Shown in pieces: positions 24,372 to 33,859 of a stretch of 64,000 nucleotides of DNA. Position numbers and translations under genes: made by a program. Source of the DNA: Candidatus Cryptobacteroides excrementipullorum (lineage in GTDB: Bacteria > Bacteroidota > Bacteroidia > Bacteroidales > UBA932); contig JADILZ010000028.1 in assembly GCA_017695065.1 (NCBI GenBank), positions 61,113-125,112 of the forward strand, written 5' to 3'. The notes under the pieces were generated by a model that was not told the DNA's origin, searched no databases, and saw nothing but the letters and a program-made list of their open reading frames with translations. Numbering within the stretch: the first letter of the stretch is position 1; every line of letters begins with the position of its first letter.

Positions 24372-25853
24372 ATGTATTTCACATCAGAAAACATCCTCCT
24401 CATCAGTTCCATACTGATATTCTGCAGCATTCTCATCAGCAAGGCAGGCTACCGTTTCGGGCTGCCGTCCCTGCTCCTTTTCCTCGTGGCAGGGATGCTG
24501 TTCGGAAGCGACGGGCTCGGGCTGCAGTTCAACAACATGCACCACGCCCAGTTCATCGGCATGATCGCCCTGTGCGTCATACTGTTTACTGGCGGAATGG
24601 AAACCAAGATAAAGGAAATCAAGCCTGTACTCGGGGAAGGGCTTGCACTCTCCACCATAGGAGTCCTTCTTACGACAATATTCACCGGACTTTTCATCTT
24701 CCTGCTGTCCCAATGGAGTCTGGCCCCTATCTCCCTGCCGTTCGTGACATGCCTCCTTCTCGCGGCAACGATGTCGTCCACAGATTCAGCATCAGTATTC
24801 AACATATTGAGAAACAGCCGGATGAAGCTGAAGAACAACCTCCAGCCTCTCCTTGAGCTCGAGAGCGGAAGCAACGACCCGATGGCATATATCCTCACCA
24901 TAGTCCTGATACAGATAGCCAACACCATATCAGGCGCAGGAGCGGAAAGCATCGAGCCCTGGGCCATAACTGTCGATGCCCTCAAGACCCTCGTGCTTCA
25001 GTTCGGGGTGGGCATAATCGCAGGTGTCATAATGGGATACTTCGCAGTCTGGATACTAAACAAGGTACATCTGACCAACACCCCGCTCTATGCAATCATG
25101 CTCATAAGCATCGTGTTCTTCACATTCACCGTGACCACGAAACTCCAGGGGAACGGATACCTTGCAGTATATCTTGCCGGTGTGATCATAGGAAACCACA
25201 AGATCTCATCGAAAAAGGAGATATTCTCATTCCTGGACGGCATGACATGGCTTGTCCAGATAGTGATGTTCGTGACCCTGGGACTTCTGGTCAATCCGCA
25301 CGAGATGCTGGCAGTCGCACCTATCGCCCTGCTCATAGGCCTTTTCATGATGTTCATCGGAAGGCCTCTCACAGTGTTCCTCACGCTGGCTCCGTTCAGG
25401 AAGATATCCACCGCATCCAAGACATACATATCATGGGTGGGACTCCGCGGGGCCGTACCGATCATCTTCGCCACCTATCCGGTGATAGCGGATGTGGAAG
25501 GTTCCGGTCTGATCTTCAACATAGTGTTCTTCATCACCCTCCTGTCCCTTATCATACAGGGAAGCAGCATCACATGGTCAGCCAACAAGCTGCACCTCAG
25601 CCTCCCGGTACCGGAGGATGACAACATGTTCGGCATCGAGGTGCCTGAAGAGGCGGGAAAGCTCGTGGAGATAACCCTCACAGAGGATTCAATGAAGAAA
25701 GGCAACACGCTCAAGGAAGTGAAACTGCCCCACGGGATGCTGGTGATGATGATCAAGAGAGGCGACAGGTTCATCGTTCCGAACGGCAGCGCCGAACTCC
25801 AGGTCGGGGACAGGCTGCTGATAATCTCTGAAAACGAAGATGACGAAAACTGA
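24372..25853 (+). CDS. Potassium/proton antiporter, CPA1/NhaP2 type, with C-terminal TrkA-C domain
   Basis: CPA motifs (GLRGAVPIIFATYPVIA, LESGSNDPMAYILT) and a TrkA-C tail (VEITLTEDSMKKGNTLKEVKLPHGMLVMMIKRGDRFIVPNGSAELQVGDRLLIIS). Confidence 0.9.
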   Translation: MYFTSENILLISSILIFCSILISKAGYRFGLPSLLLFLVAGMLFGSDGLGLQFNNMHHAQFIGMIALCVILFTGGMETKIKEIKPVLGEGLALSTIGVLLTTIFTGLFIFLLSQWSLAPISLPFVTCLLLAATMSSTDSASVFNILRNSRMKLKNNLQPLLELESGSNDPMAYILTIVLIQIANTISGAGAESIEPWAITVDALKTLVLQFGVGIIAGVIMGYFAVWILNKVHLTNTPLYAIMLISIVFFTFTVTTKLQGNGYLAVYLAGVIIGNHKISSKKEIFSFLDGMTWLVQIVMFVTLGLLVNPHEMLAVAPIALLIGLFMMFIGRPLTVFLTLAPFRKISTASKTYISWVGLRGAVPIIFATYPVIADVEGSGLIFNIVFFITLLSLIIQGSSITWSANKLHLSLPVPEDDNMFGIEVPEEAGKLVEITLTEDSMKKGNTLKEVKLPHGMLVMMIKRGDRFIVPNGSAELQVGDRLLIISENEDDEN

Positions 25854-27582
25854 CGTGACACTCGTCCACAGTCTCGGTCCGGAAGCCGGAAAATACGGCA
25901 TTCCGGACCGTTTCACATACCCGTTCCGCTATACACCGGCTCCGGTGACAATGCTGGCGGCAGGAATGGTCCTCGAGCACATATCAGCCTGCGACGAACT
26001 GCAGGCGGCATTCTCCGAAGGGAAAATGCTCGGCGTACTGGTGGTCAGAGGACAGGATGGAAGTACAGGGTTCCTGGCAGGTTTCTCCGGACTTGCCGGA
26101 GGCCGGGGCACCATTCCCTATTTCGTGCCCCCTGTAATGGATCTCACTGATCCTGAAGGCCATTTCAAGAAAGAGGAAAGGATTGTCAGCAAGTTAAATG
26201 AAGAAATCAGGAAAGCCGGAGAAAATCCGGAACTGAAAGAGGCGGCAAGAAATCTGGAGACGGCGAAGGAAGAATCCGTGCGCAGGATTTCAGCATGGAA
26301 ATCCCGCATGGCAGAAAGCAAGGCCAGACGGGATGCCACAAGGAAAGCCGGGACTGACAGCCTCACTGAAGAAAGGCTTATAAAGGAAAGCCAGTATGAA
26401 AAAGCACAGCTGAAAAGGATAACGGCAGAATGCAGGGCCGCAGAAGAAGAGGCAGCACGGCAGTATGCCGCCATGTCAGAGCAAATCAGGAGACTGAAAG
26501 AGATGAGGCAGAGGAAATCTGAGGAACTCCAGGAATGGATATTCAGGAACATGGTGGTAGAGAACGCGCTGGGAGAACAGAAAAGCATCCTGCAGATCTT
26601 TGAGGGAAAAGGGGCCGTTCCGCCGGGGGGCACAGGAGAATGTGCAGCTCCGAAACTCCTGCATTACGCCTACACACACGGGCTGCATCCTTTGGCAATG
26701 GGGGAATTCTGGTACGGGGCCCCGTCCGGGAAGCAGGGCGAAGTGAGGCTGCACGGGAAATTCTATCCCTCATGTACCGGAAAATGCGGACCTCTGCTGG
26801 GATTCATGCTGCAAGGGCTTGACGTAGAACTGCCTGACAGCCAGGGGACACAGAGCACAGGCATACTGGAACAACACGGCATGAAAGCCAGGACCCTGTA
26901 TGAGGATGACGATATAATAGTGGCCGAAAAGCCCTCAGGAATGCTCTCCTCACCCGGCAAGACCGGGGAAATGTCCCTGCAGGAAATACTGTCAGAGACC
27001 ACCGGAGGACAGATCCTTTCCGTACACAGGTTGGACATGGACACATCAGGGCTCATAATCTATGCAAGGAACCCTAAAAGCCAGAAAGACCTCCAGAGAC
27101 AGTTCGAAAGGCATGAAGTGGAAAAAGAGTACACGGCACTACTGGATGCCCCTGGAGGGCGGCCTCACACGGAAAGCCTGGCCCCGGCAGCCTGCGGGGA
27201 GATATCCCGGGCAGGAAATGCCTTCCTGCAGCCTGGAGAGCAGGGAGTGATCTCGCTCCCGATCGCACCGGACCACCACGACCGCCCGCGCCAGAAAGTG
27301 GACCATGACAAAGGGAAGGATGCAGTAACACACTTCGAGGTTACCGGACGCGGGAACGGATGGATCAGGGTCAGGTTCCGCCCCATTACAGGACGCACCC
27401 ACCAGCTGCGCGTCCACGCGGCCCATCCTTTCGGACTAAGCCTCCCGATAAAAGGAGACCGGCTCTACGGCGGGTCCTGGGACCCTGCCGTGAGCCGGCT
27501 CTGTCTTCATGCCTCGAAAATCAGGTTCAGGCATCCTTCCTCAGGAGAGGAGATGGTGTTCGAATCCTGTCCTCCGTTCTGA
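25840..27582 (+). CDS. RluA family pseudouridine synthase with long N-terminal coiled-coil extension
   Basis: RluA motif ILSVHRLDMDTSGLIIYAR and TGRTHQLRVHAAHPFGLSLPIKGDRLYG. Residues about 100-240 are Glu/Lys/Arg-rich coiled coil. Confidence 0.9.
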   Translation: MTKTDVTLVHSLGPEAGKYGIPDRFTYPFRYTPAPVTMLAAGMVLEHISACDELQAAFSEGKMLGVLVVRGQDGSTGFLAGFSGLAGGRGTIPYFVPPVMDLTDPEGHFKKEERIVSKLNEEIRKAGENPELKEAARNLETAKEESVRRISAWKSRMAESKARRDATRKAGTDSLTEERLIKESQYEKAQLKRITAECRAAEEEAARQYAAMSEQIRRLKEMRQRKSEELQEWIFRNMVVENALGEQKSILQIFEGKGAVPPGGTGECAAPKLLHYAYTHGLHPLAMGEFWYGAPSGKQGEVRLHGKFYPSCTGKCGPLLGFMLQGLDVELPDSQGTQSTGILEQHGMKARTLYEDDDIIVAEKPSGMLSSPGKTGEMSLQEILSETTGGQILSVHRLDMDTSGLIIYARNPKSQKDLQRQFERHEVEKEYTALLDAPGGRPHTESLAPAACGEISRAGNAFLQPGEQGVISLPIAPDHHDRPRQKVDHDKGKDAVTHFEVTGRGNGWIRVRFRPITGRTHQLRVHAAHPFGLSLPIKGDRLYGGSWDPAVSRLCLHASKIRFRHPSSGEEMVFESCPPF

Positions 27583-28044
27583 CTATTTCTCGTCAGGTGC
27601 ATACAGATACTGGTTCAGAGGCGAAGGATACTCGCAGTAATCCTCCGGAGAGAAGAAGCGGTCGAGCTCGACTTTGGCATTCTCCACAGAGTCGGAGGTG
27701 TGCACGATGTTCTCCTGGGCGCTGAGCGCGTAGTCGCCGCGGATAGTACCCGGAGCGGCGTTGCGTGCATTGGTGGAGCCGGCCATAGCCCTGACGACTT
27801 TCACGGCCTCAAAGCCCTCCCAGCAGCACAGAATCACCGGGGCGGCCATCATCCCGTCGCAGAGCCAAGGGAAGAACGGCTTGTCTTTCAGATGGGCGTA
27901 ATGCACATCCAGGATGTCCTGGTCCAGTTGTTTCATCTTCATTGCGACCAGTTTCAGTCCTCTTTTCTCAAAACGGGAAATGACTTCACCGACAAGGCCT
28001 CTCTGGAGGGTGCCGGGTTTAAGTATTACCAGTGTCCTTTCCAT
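27583..28044 (-). CDS. ndk: Nucleoside-diphosphate kinase
   Basis: MERTLVILKPGTLQRGLVGEVISRFEKRGLKLVAMKM, AMAGSTNARNAAPGTIRGDYA, HTSDSVENAKVE. Confidence 0.95.
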   Translation of the reverse strand: MERTLVILKPGTLQRGLVGEVISRFEKRGLKLVAMKMKQLDQDILDVHYAHLKDKPFFPWLCDGMMAAPVILCCWEGFEAVKVVRAMAGSTNARNAAPGTIRGDYALSAQENIVHTSDSVENAKVELDRFFSPEDYCEYPSPLNQYLYAPDEK

Positions 28045-28061
28045 ATTATTGCGGTTTACAG

Positions 28062-29339
28062 TTATAACGTAGAAAGACGGAGATTCCTCCAATAGACCTT
28101 GATGCCTCCACCGTCATGGATCTGCAGTGCGATACGGCCTTTACCGCCGCCGATTCCGGCATCAGTGAGGTCCACCATCTCCTGCCCGTTGAGCCAGGTC
28201 TGTACATTGTCGCCCTGCACCTTGATACGCAGGGTGTTCCAGTCCCCGTACTTGAGGATATTCTCCTTTTCCTGAGGAATCTGCACAAGCCATCCGCGTC
28301 CGTATGACTCGTATATCCCGCCTGTGTCGTGGTCAGGAGGCGCCACTTCCACCTGCCATCCGTGCACTCTGGCCACGGGCTCCACCCATGAACGGATGAA
28401 TACTCCGCTGTTGCCGTCCTTCTCCTGTCTGAACTCCACACTCAGGTCGTAGTCATCATAGTATTCACGTGTGGCGAGATAGCCGTACCCCTTGTCCGGA
28501 CCGCTCTCGCAGACCAGGAGGCCATCCTCGACATACCATTTCTCAGTACCATAGACCTCCCATCCTGAAAGGTCCTTCCCGTTGAACAGTTCTACGGTCC
28601 TGCCGGCTTTTCGCGGAAGCTCCTTTATCTTGATGTTCCTGAAAGAAGCAGGATAGCCGTGGTCCTGAAGACAGATCACGCCCTTGTGTCCCAGGCCGTA
28701 CTCAGGAGCATGGGCCCATTTGCCGCTGTTCTTCCTGGCAAACCAGTCATCGGTCCATGCCTCGAACTCCAGGATCTTCTCCCCGTTGAGCCAGTGCTCG
28801 ACATGGCCGTTGTCGAAGACTATCATCGAGTTGTTCCACTCTCCATAAGGGTTGACCTTCATCTTCGACTTGTCTGGAAGATACATGGCATAGTCCACGC
28901 CCAGTTTCTGCCATTCCTCCAGTTTTTCCGGGAAATTCGGCTCGTCGATCAGCTGGTATTCCGGGCCTGTCACGTATGGGACACCGAACTCGGGTCTCTC
29001 CACCACATGGTAGAGCATACCGCTGTTGCCTCCCTTGGACAGCTTCCAGTCCCATGACAGGATGAAGTTCTCGTATTCCTTGTCAGTGACTATGTATCCG
29101 CTGGCATCGCTTCCGGTGCCCTTGGCCTGGATACACCCGTCCACCACATGCCACGGGACTGTAAGTTCAGTCCCGTTATAATCACGCCAGCCGTCGAGGG
29201 TCTCTCCGTTGAAAAGGAGGGTCCACCCGTCCTTTATCTCCTTATCGGTCAATGTATTGTTCTTGTCTGTACAAGAAACGGACATCGCAGATGCCATAAG
29301 CATGGCACCTGCGGTCAATATGAAAGTCCTTGTCTTCAT
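28062..29339 (-). CDS. Two-domain DUF1080 (3-keto-disaccharide hydrolase-like) lipoprotein
   Basis: Duplicated DUF1080 signatures: WTLLFNGETLDGWRDYNGTE...NFILSWDWKLSKGGNSGMLYHV and VELFNGKDLSGWEVYGTEKW...DYDLSVEFRQEKDGNSGVFIRSW. Confidence 0.92.
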   Translation of the reverse strand: MKTRTFILTAGAMLMASAMSVSCTDKNNTLTDKEIKDGWTLLFNGETLDGWRDYNGTELTVPWHVVDGCIQAKGTGSDASGYIVTDKEYENFILSWDWKLSKGGNSGMLYHVVERPEFGVPYVTGPEYQLIDEPNFPEKLEEWQKLGVDYAMYLPDKSKMKVNPYGEWNNSMIVFDNGHVEHWLNGEKILEFEAWTDDWFARKNSGKWAHAPEYGLGHKGVICLQDHGYPASFRNIKIKELPRKAGRTVELFNGKDLSGWEVYGTEKWYVEDGLLVCESGPDKGYGYLATREYYDDYDLSVEFRQEKDGNSGVFIRSWVEPVARVHGWQVEVAPPDHDTGGIYESYGRGWLVQIPQEKENILKYGDWNTLRIKVQGDNVQTWLNGQEMVDLTDAGIGGGKGRIALQIHDGGGIKVYWRNLRLSTL

Positions 29340-29350
29340 GGCACTGCTGA

Positions 29351-31021
29351 TCATTTGACAAACTGTCCGCGGAGTCTCTCTATCTTGGCGTCAGCCTCGG
29401 CTCCTCTGGCTCCGAAGTAGAACTTGATCTTAGGCTCTGTACCAGAAGGCCTTACCGAAACGACATCCCCGTCCTCACTGAAGAACTGGAGAACATTAGA
29501 CTTAGGAAGCCCTGTCTCCTCAGGCTTGTTGTAGTCGATGACCTTCACCACAGGGGAACCTGCAAGCTCGGCAGGAGGGTTGTTCCTCATATCTGTCATG
29601 ATGGCAGCTATCTCCTCTACACCGGCCTTTCCTTTGCGCACGAGCGAAGTAAGCGACTCCCTGTAATATCCGAACTCCTTGTATATCTTCTGCATGAGCT
29701 GGTAGAGGGTAAGGCCTTGCTCTGCAGCCCAGCATGCACACTCGGCCACCATGGAGCAGGCGATGACAGCATCCTTGTCACGGACGAACTCCCCGACATT
29801 GAATCCGTAGCTTTCCTCGCCTCCGCAGATGAACTCGCCCTTGCCTTCGTTCTGCTTGACGATTTCAGCTATGTATTTGAACCCGGTGAGGACATTGTAG
29901 ACCTTCACGCCGAATTTCTCCGCGATGGCGCGGATCAGTTCGGTGGTCACGATGGTCTTGACGACATATTTGGACGGATCCAGTTTCCCGAGCTCTTTCC
30001 AGCGGGTCAATATATAATAGGTAAGCATCGAACCGGTCTGGTTTCCGTTGAAGAGGACCATCTTCCCGTCATTGTCACGGACAGCGATACCCATGCGGTC
30101 GGCATCCGGGTCAGTGGCCAGGACAATGTCGGCGTGCTCCCTGTCGGCTGTCTCCACTGCCATCTTCAGGGCGGAAGGCTCCTCAGGGTTAGGCGACTGG
30201 ACAGTAGGGAAATCCCCGTCATTCACGTCCTGCTCAGGCACATGGTATATGTTCTTGAAGCCCAGCCTCTCCAGAGCCATAGGCACCAGACGTACACCGG
30301 TCCCGTGCAGAGGTGTATAGACTATCTTGATATCACTGTGCTTTGCGCGGGCATCAGGTGAAAGCATGAGAGAGAGAATATCGTCGAGATATGCCTTGTC
30401 CATCTCACTGCCCATCATCTCAATCCTTCCGGCGCCTTCGCCCGGGGTGAACTTCACCATCGACGGGTCTGATATCGCATTGACCTCGGCCACAATGTCC
30501 TTGTCCACCGGAGAAGTGATCTGGGCGCCGTCAGCCCAATAGACCTTGTATCCGTTGTACTCCTTAGGATTGTGGGAGGCTGTGACCATAACGCCGGACT
30601 GGGCACCGGTCTTCCTGATCGAGTAGCTGAGTTCCGGAGTAGGACGCAGGCTTTCGAAAAGATATACATGAAGCCCGTTTGCCGAGAAGACATCAGCAGT
30701 AATCTTCGCGAACTCCTTGCTGTGGTTCCTGCAGTCGTATGACACACATACTTTTATGTCATCGCCTGAACAATGTTTCCTGATATAGTTCGCAAGACCC
30801 TGGGTCGCCATACCTACCGTATATTTATTCATCCGGTTGGTACCTACGCCCATCACGCCGCGTAGTCCGCCCGTACCGAACTCCAGGTTACGGTAGAATG
30901 CGTCCTCCAGACCGGCAGGGTCGTTATCCATGAGGTCCTTCACCTGCTTCTTGGTCTCTTCATCATAGTTGCCGTCGAGCCAGCTCTGGGCAACCTGTTT
31001 GAAATCTCTTGTAGTTTCCAT
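29351..31021 (-). CDS. Phospho-sugar mutase (phosphoglucomutase/phosphomannomutase)
   Basis: GVMVTASHNPKEYNGYKVYW active-site serine, DPDADRMGIAV metal loop, GGEESYGFNVGEFVRDKDAV, RPSGTEPKIKFYF. Confidence 0.95.
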   Translation of the reverse strand: METTRDFKQVAQSWLDGNYDEETKKQVKDLMDNDPAGLEDAFYRNLEFGTGGLRGVMGVGTNRMNKYTVGMATQGLANYIRKHCSGDDIKVCVSYDCRNHSKEFAKITADVFSANGLHVYLFESLRPTPELSYSIRKTGAQSGVMVTASHNPKEYNGYKVYWADGAQITSPVDKDIVAEVNAISDPSMVKFTPGEGAGRIEMMGSEMDKAYLDDILSLMLSPDARAKHSDIKIVYTPLHGTGVRLVPMALERLGFKNIYHVPEQDVNDGDFPTVQSPNPEEPSALKMAVETADREHADIVLATDPDADRMGIAVRDNDGKMVLFNGNQTGSMLTYYILTRWKELGKLDPSKYVVKTIVTTELIRAIAEKFGVKVYNVLTGFKYIAEIVKQNEGKGEFICGGEESYGFNVGEFVRDKDAVIACSMVAECACWAAEQGLTLYQLMQKIYKEFGYYRESLTSLVRKGKAGVEEIAAIMTDMRNNPPAELAGSPVVKVIDYNKPEETGLPKSNVLQFFSEDGDVVSVRPSGTEPKIKFYFGARGAEADAKIERLRGQFVK

Positions 31022-31157
31022 ATTATTAATCAGTTAAAGTTAATTCCCTGTTTCTTCGTGATAAATTTAACGGCTTCCGCCACAAATCTTACAAATTTAT
31101 AAAATTATCGGACATTCCGGATATTTTAAACAAGAAAAAGAGCACTAAATGCACAAC

Positions 31158-31184
31158 AGGGCCATAAACAACGTTTATGACCCT
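31158..31184 (-). terminator. Hairpin terminator downstream of the 31226-31804 lipoprotein gene
   Basis: agggccataaac-aac-gtttatgaccct, followed on the minus strand by a T-rich run (CTCTTTTTCTTG). Confidence 0.65.
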
Positions 31185-31225
31185 GAATATCAATCCAATA
31201 CAAAGCAGCAATCCTCCGATCCGGC

Positions 31226-31804
31226 TTATCTTCTTTTTTCCATCATACGCGAAGGTTCAGATGCCGGAGTGACGGAGAACCCGACAGTGCCGTCACCGTC
31301 TTCCCTGTATTCGACAGGTCCTGAATAGCTGCAGCTGAACGGCTTTTCCTCAGCGGTTCCCGGGTCCGTGTAATAGTCTATGGCCTTACCTTCAAAGGTG
31401 AAAGTATAGTTGTCCCCGCTCCTGGAGACCGTAAGCGTGCCTGAGGTCAGGTTGACATCTTTTTCTTCAGTCTCGGTATTGTAGAAATATTCTCCGGAAT
31501 CGAGGATGTTCCCAGAAGCCATCACATAGGTCCCGGCAGGAAGGTCGTACACTTCCCCGTCGAAGTACATGTCAAAATAAACGGCACCGCCGATGTCACC
31601 TCCGTACCTCGTACCGTCCAGAAGCAGATAGATCTCATAGTTGGTTTCGTACTCAGTCCTTTCATAGAGGTTGATGACAGCTCCTGTGACAGTATGTGTG
31701 GCATCATCGAACTGCAAGTTGTTTGAAAATCCGTTACCCTTGTCGCATCCGACGGTCAGCAGTGCCGAGCACAACACCGCCAATGGAAGAAATAATTTTT
31801 TCAT
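31226..31804 (-). CDS. Hypothetical lipoprotein
   Basis: 192 aa with lipobox LLTVGC; beta-rich composition; no recognised family. Confidence 0.75.
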   Translation of the reverse strand: MKKLFLPLAVLCSALLTVGCDKGNGFSNNLQFDDATHTVTGAVINLYERTEYETNYEIYLLLDGTRYGGDIGGAVYFDMYFDGEVYDLPAGTYVMASGNILDSGEYFYNTETEEKDVNLTSGTLTVSRSGDNYTFTFEGKAIDYYTDPGTAEEKPFSCSYSGPVEYREDGDGTVGFSVTPASEPSRMMEKRR

Positions 31805-31979
31805 AATAATCCAAATGATTTAGTTATACTTCAAAATCTCCACGAAATTACGTTTTTTTCTGCACTGCAGCAAATAATAATGGCACTATGTACTGCAGGC
31901 GCAACACTTTGCGGCTCACCAGCATAGGGTAGCGCGGTTCACGCCTCGGCAATGCCTGTCTGATGCTTTCGCATTTGCA

Positions 31980-33296
31980 TTGCTCTCGGCTTCTGCGTAT
32001 ATTTGCCCAATGAATTCAGACAACTTCAGAAGTTTCATTCTTGAACACGGGGATGATGACCCGGCCAGGCTCCTGCTCTCCAGGGATAAGTGGAAAGACA
32101 TCGACATCGGACTCGCAGCCGGCACGATCCAGGCGCGGCGCAAACTCAAGTCGAAAGTCCCGGCCTGGTACGCGGAACCCGGGCTGGCCTTCCCTTCCAT
32201 GCTCTCCACAGAGCAGTGCAGTTCCCAGCATACAGCCATGTACAAGGCGGAAGTGGCAAGACAGCTGCTTGAAGAAACAGAAAGCGCATCCTCCGGGGCC
32301 GGCATAGCCGACCTTACAGGAGGCATGGGCGTGGACAGCTGGGCATTTTCAAAAATCGCCGGGCATGTGCTGTACAACGAAGCGGACGCATCCCTGGCGG
32401 AAGCCGCCCGCCGCAATTTCGCGCTGCTCCGCATGGACAACGTGACCGTTAGGTGCGGGGTGCTCGAGCCTGGCCGCGCTGCAGATATCCTCACGGGATT
32501 CCGGCCTGACCTGATATTCCTCGACCCGGCCAGAAGGGACGGGGAAGGGAAAAAGGTTTTCCTGATGGAAGACTGCAGACCGGATGTGCTTGCCCTGGAG
32601 GATGAGCTCCTGTCCATATCGAGGTTCCTGATGGTGAAGCTGTCCCCCATGGCCGACATTGACATGGTGACCGGCAGGCTCGGGAAGCGGTGCCGCGCTC
32701 TCCATGTCGTGGCATCGGACGGGGAATGTAAGGAGCTTCTAGCCGTACTTGACAGGGAATATGACGGGGAGACCCTCATAGAAGTATGCAGAGATGACGG
32801 CAGCACATTCCCGTTCACAAGACAGGAAGAGAAGTCCGCACAGGCGACATTCCCGGCGAATGAAGAAGAGGTCAGGGGAGCGGAATACCTTTTCGAACCG
32901 GGGAAAGGCCTTATGAAATCAGGGGCTTTCAGACTGACAAGCAGCAGATTAGGAGTGACGAAACTGTCCACGGGGACACACCTGTACCTTTTCAGCGGGA
33001 AAGAGAAGGCGGAAAAACTCCGCGGGTTAGGGAAAATATTCAGGATACTGGAAATCTTCCCGATGACAGGCCGCGGGATACGTGCAGCGGCACGGAAATA
33101 CCCCCAGGCGGAGGTGACTGCGAAAAACATAAGGATGAGCAGTGACGCCCTTCGGAAAAAGCTCGGTACGGACCCGAGCGACAGGCTGCACATATTCGGA
33201 GCCGAATATCTCTTCGTCACTGAACGCGAACAGTGGAGCTGGGCGGACTCGAACCGCCGTCCAAACACCGCACCCGGCGGCTTTCTACACGCTTAG
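31980..33296 (+). CDS. Class I SAM-dependent methyltransferase, THUMP-like domain protein
   Basis: SAM motif IADLTGGMGVDSWAF, FLDPARRDGEGKKVF, C-terminal THUMP-like domain. The start may be one of several N-terminal Met codons. The 3' end overlaps tmRNA. Confidence 0.8.
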   Translation: MLSASAYICPMNSDNFRSFILEHGDDDPARLLLSRDKWKDIDIGLAAGTIQARRKLKSKVPAWYAEPGLAFPSMLSTEQCSSQHTAMYKAEVARQLLEETESASSGAGIADLTGGMGVDSWAFSKIAGHVLYNEADASLAEAARRNFALLRMDNVTVRCGVLEPGRAADILTGFRPDLIFLDPARRDGEGKKVFLMEDCRPDVLALEDELLSISRFLMVKLSPMADIDMVTGRLGKRCRALHVVASDGECKELLAVLDREYDGETLIEVCRDDGSTFPFTRQEEKSAQATFPANEEEVRGAEYLFEPGKGLMKSGAFRLTSSRLGVTKLSTGTHLYLFSGKEKAEKLRGLGKIFRILEIFPMTGRGIRAAARKYPQAEVTAKNIRMSSDALRKKLGTDPSDRLHIFGAEYLFVTEREQWSWADSNRRPNTAPGGFLHA

Positions 33297-33630
33297 TCTC
33301 TCTTTGGTTGTCGATGGCGGGCTGCCGGGAGACAGGCCATCCGCCACTTATCCTTCAGGTCTTGGCAGAGTTTAAAGGAGTCCCTCTGTGCATCCGGTTT
33401 GGATGATACCCCGTATTCCAGACATAACCGGCCTAAAGCCTGGAGGGATACTCGTCGCGGCCGCAGCCTTGGCGGCCGTCGATTAAGCTAAGCTACTTGG
33501 TAGATTAGGCAGCGAGTGCATAATTGTTGTTGCCAACTAATTTTTTGGAAGCTGAGATTTACGGGCAAACCTCCCACGCCCGGCGTGCTTACCGTCCGAT
33601 GTCTGATGCTGTCAAAACCAGAACAGCCCC
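33234..33630 (-). ncRNA. ssrA: tmRNA (SsrA), predicted tag GNNNYALAA
   Basis: 5' GGGGCTGTTCTGGTTTTGACAGC, 3' TTTGGACGGCGGTTCGAGTCCGCCCAGCTCCA. Tag frame GGC AAC AAC AAT TAT GCA CTC GCT GCC TAA at 33534-33505. Confidence 0.96.
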
Positions 33631-33728
33631 ATAACGCCGGCAGTATTGATACCGTTGTATATCATTATACCGTTTTTTCAGGGAAATGTTTCACTGTCCG
33701 AGAAAATCTTTCATAAATACCATAAACA

Positions 33729-33760
33729 AAAATCCCGAAGTCTGTGGACTTCAGGATTTT
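33729..33760 (-). terminator. Hairpin downstream of tRNA-Val
   Basis: Minus strand AAAATCCTGAAG-TCCACAGA-CTTCGGGATTTT then TTTG; one G-U wobble. Confidence 0.7.
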
Positions 33761-33785
33761 GCTTCGGTTTGCCCTTTCGGGTGGT

Positions 33786-33859
33786 GGGAGCAGAGGGAGT
33801 CGAACCCCCGACCCTCTGCTTGTAAGGCAGACGCTCTGAACCAACTGAGCTATGCTCCC
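33786..33859 (-). tRNA. tRNA-Val(TAC)
   Basis: GGGAGCATAGCTCAGTTGGTTCAGAGCGTCTGCCTTACAAGCAGAGGGTCGGGGGTTCGACTCCCTCTGCTCCC; 7-nt loop CTTACAA. Confidence 0.96.

Noticed and set aside
31916-33268. 450 aa minus-strand ORF opposite the methyltransferase
   Set aside because: Ser/Arg/Pro-rich antisense translation with no domain; the plus-strand frame has clear SAM-methyltransferase motifs.
33234-33296. tRNA-like sequence on the minus strand near 33.24 kb
   Set aside because: It is the tRNA-like 3' domain of tmRNA, not an independent tRNA.
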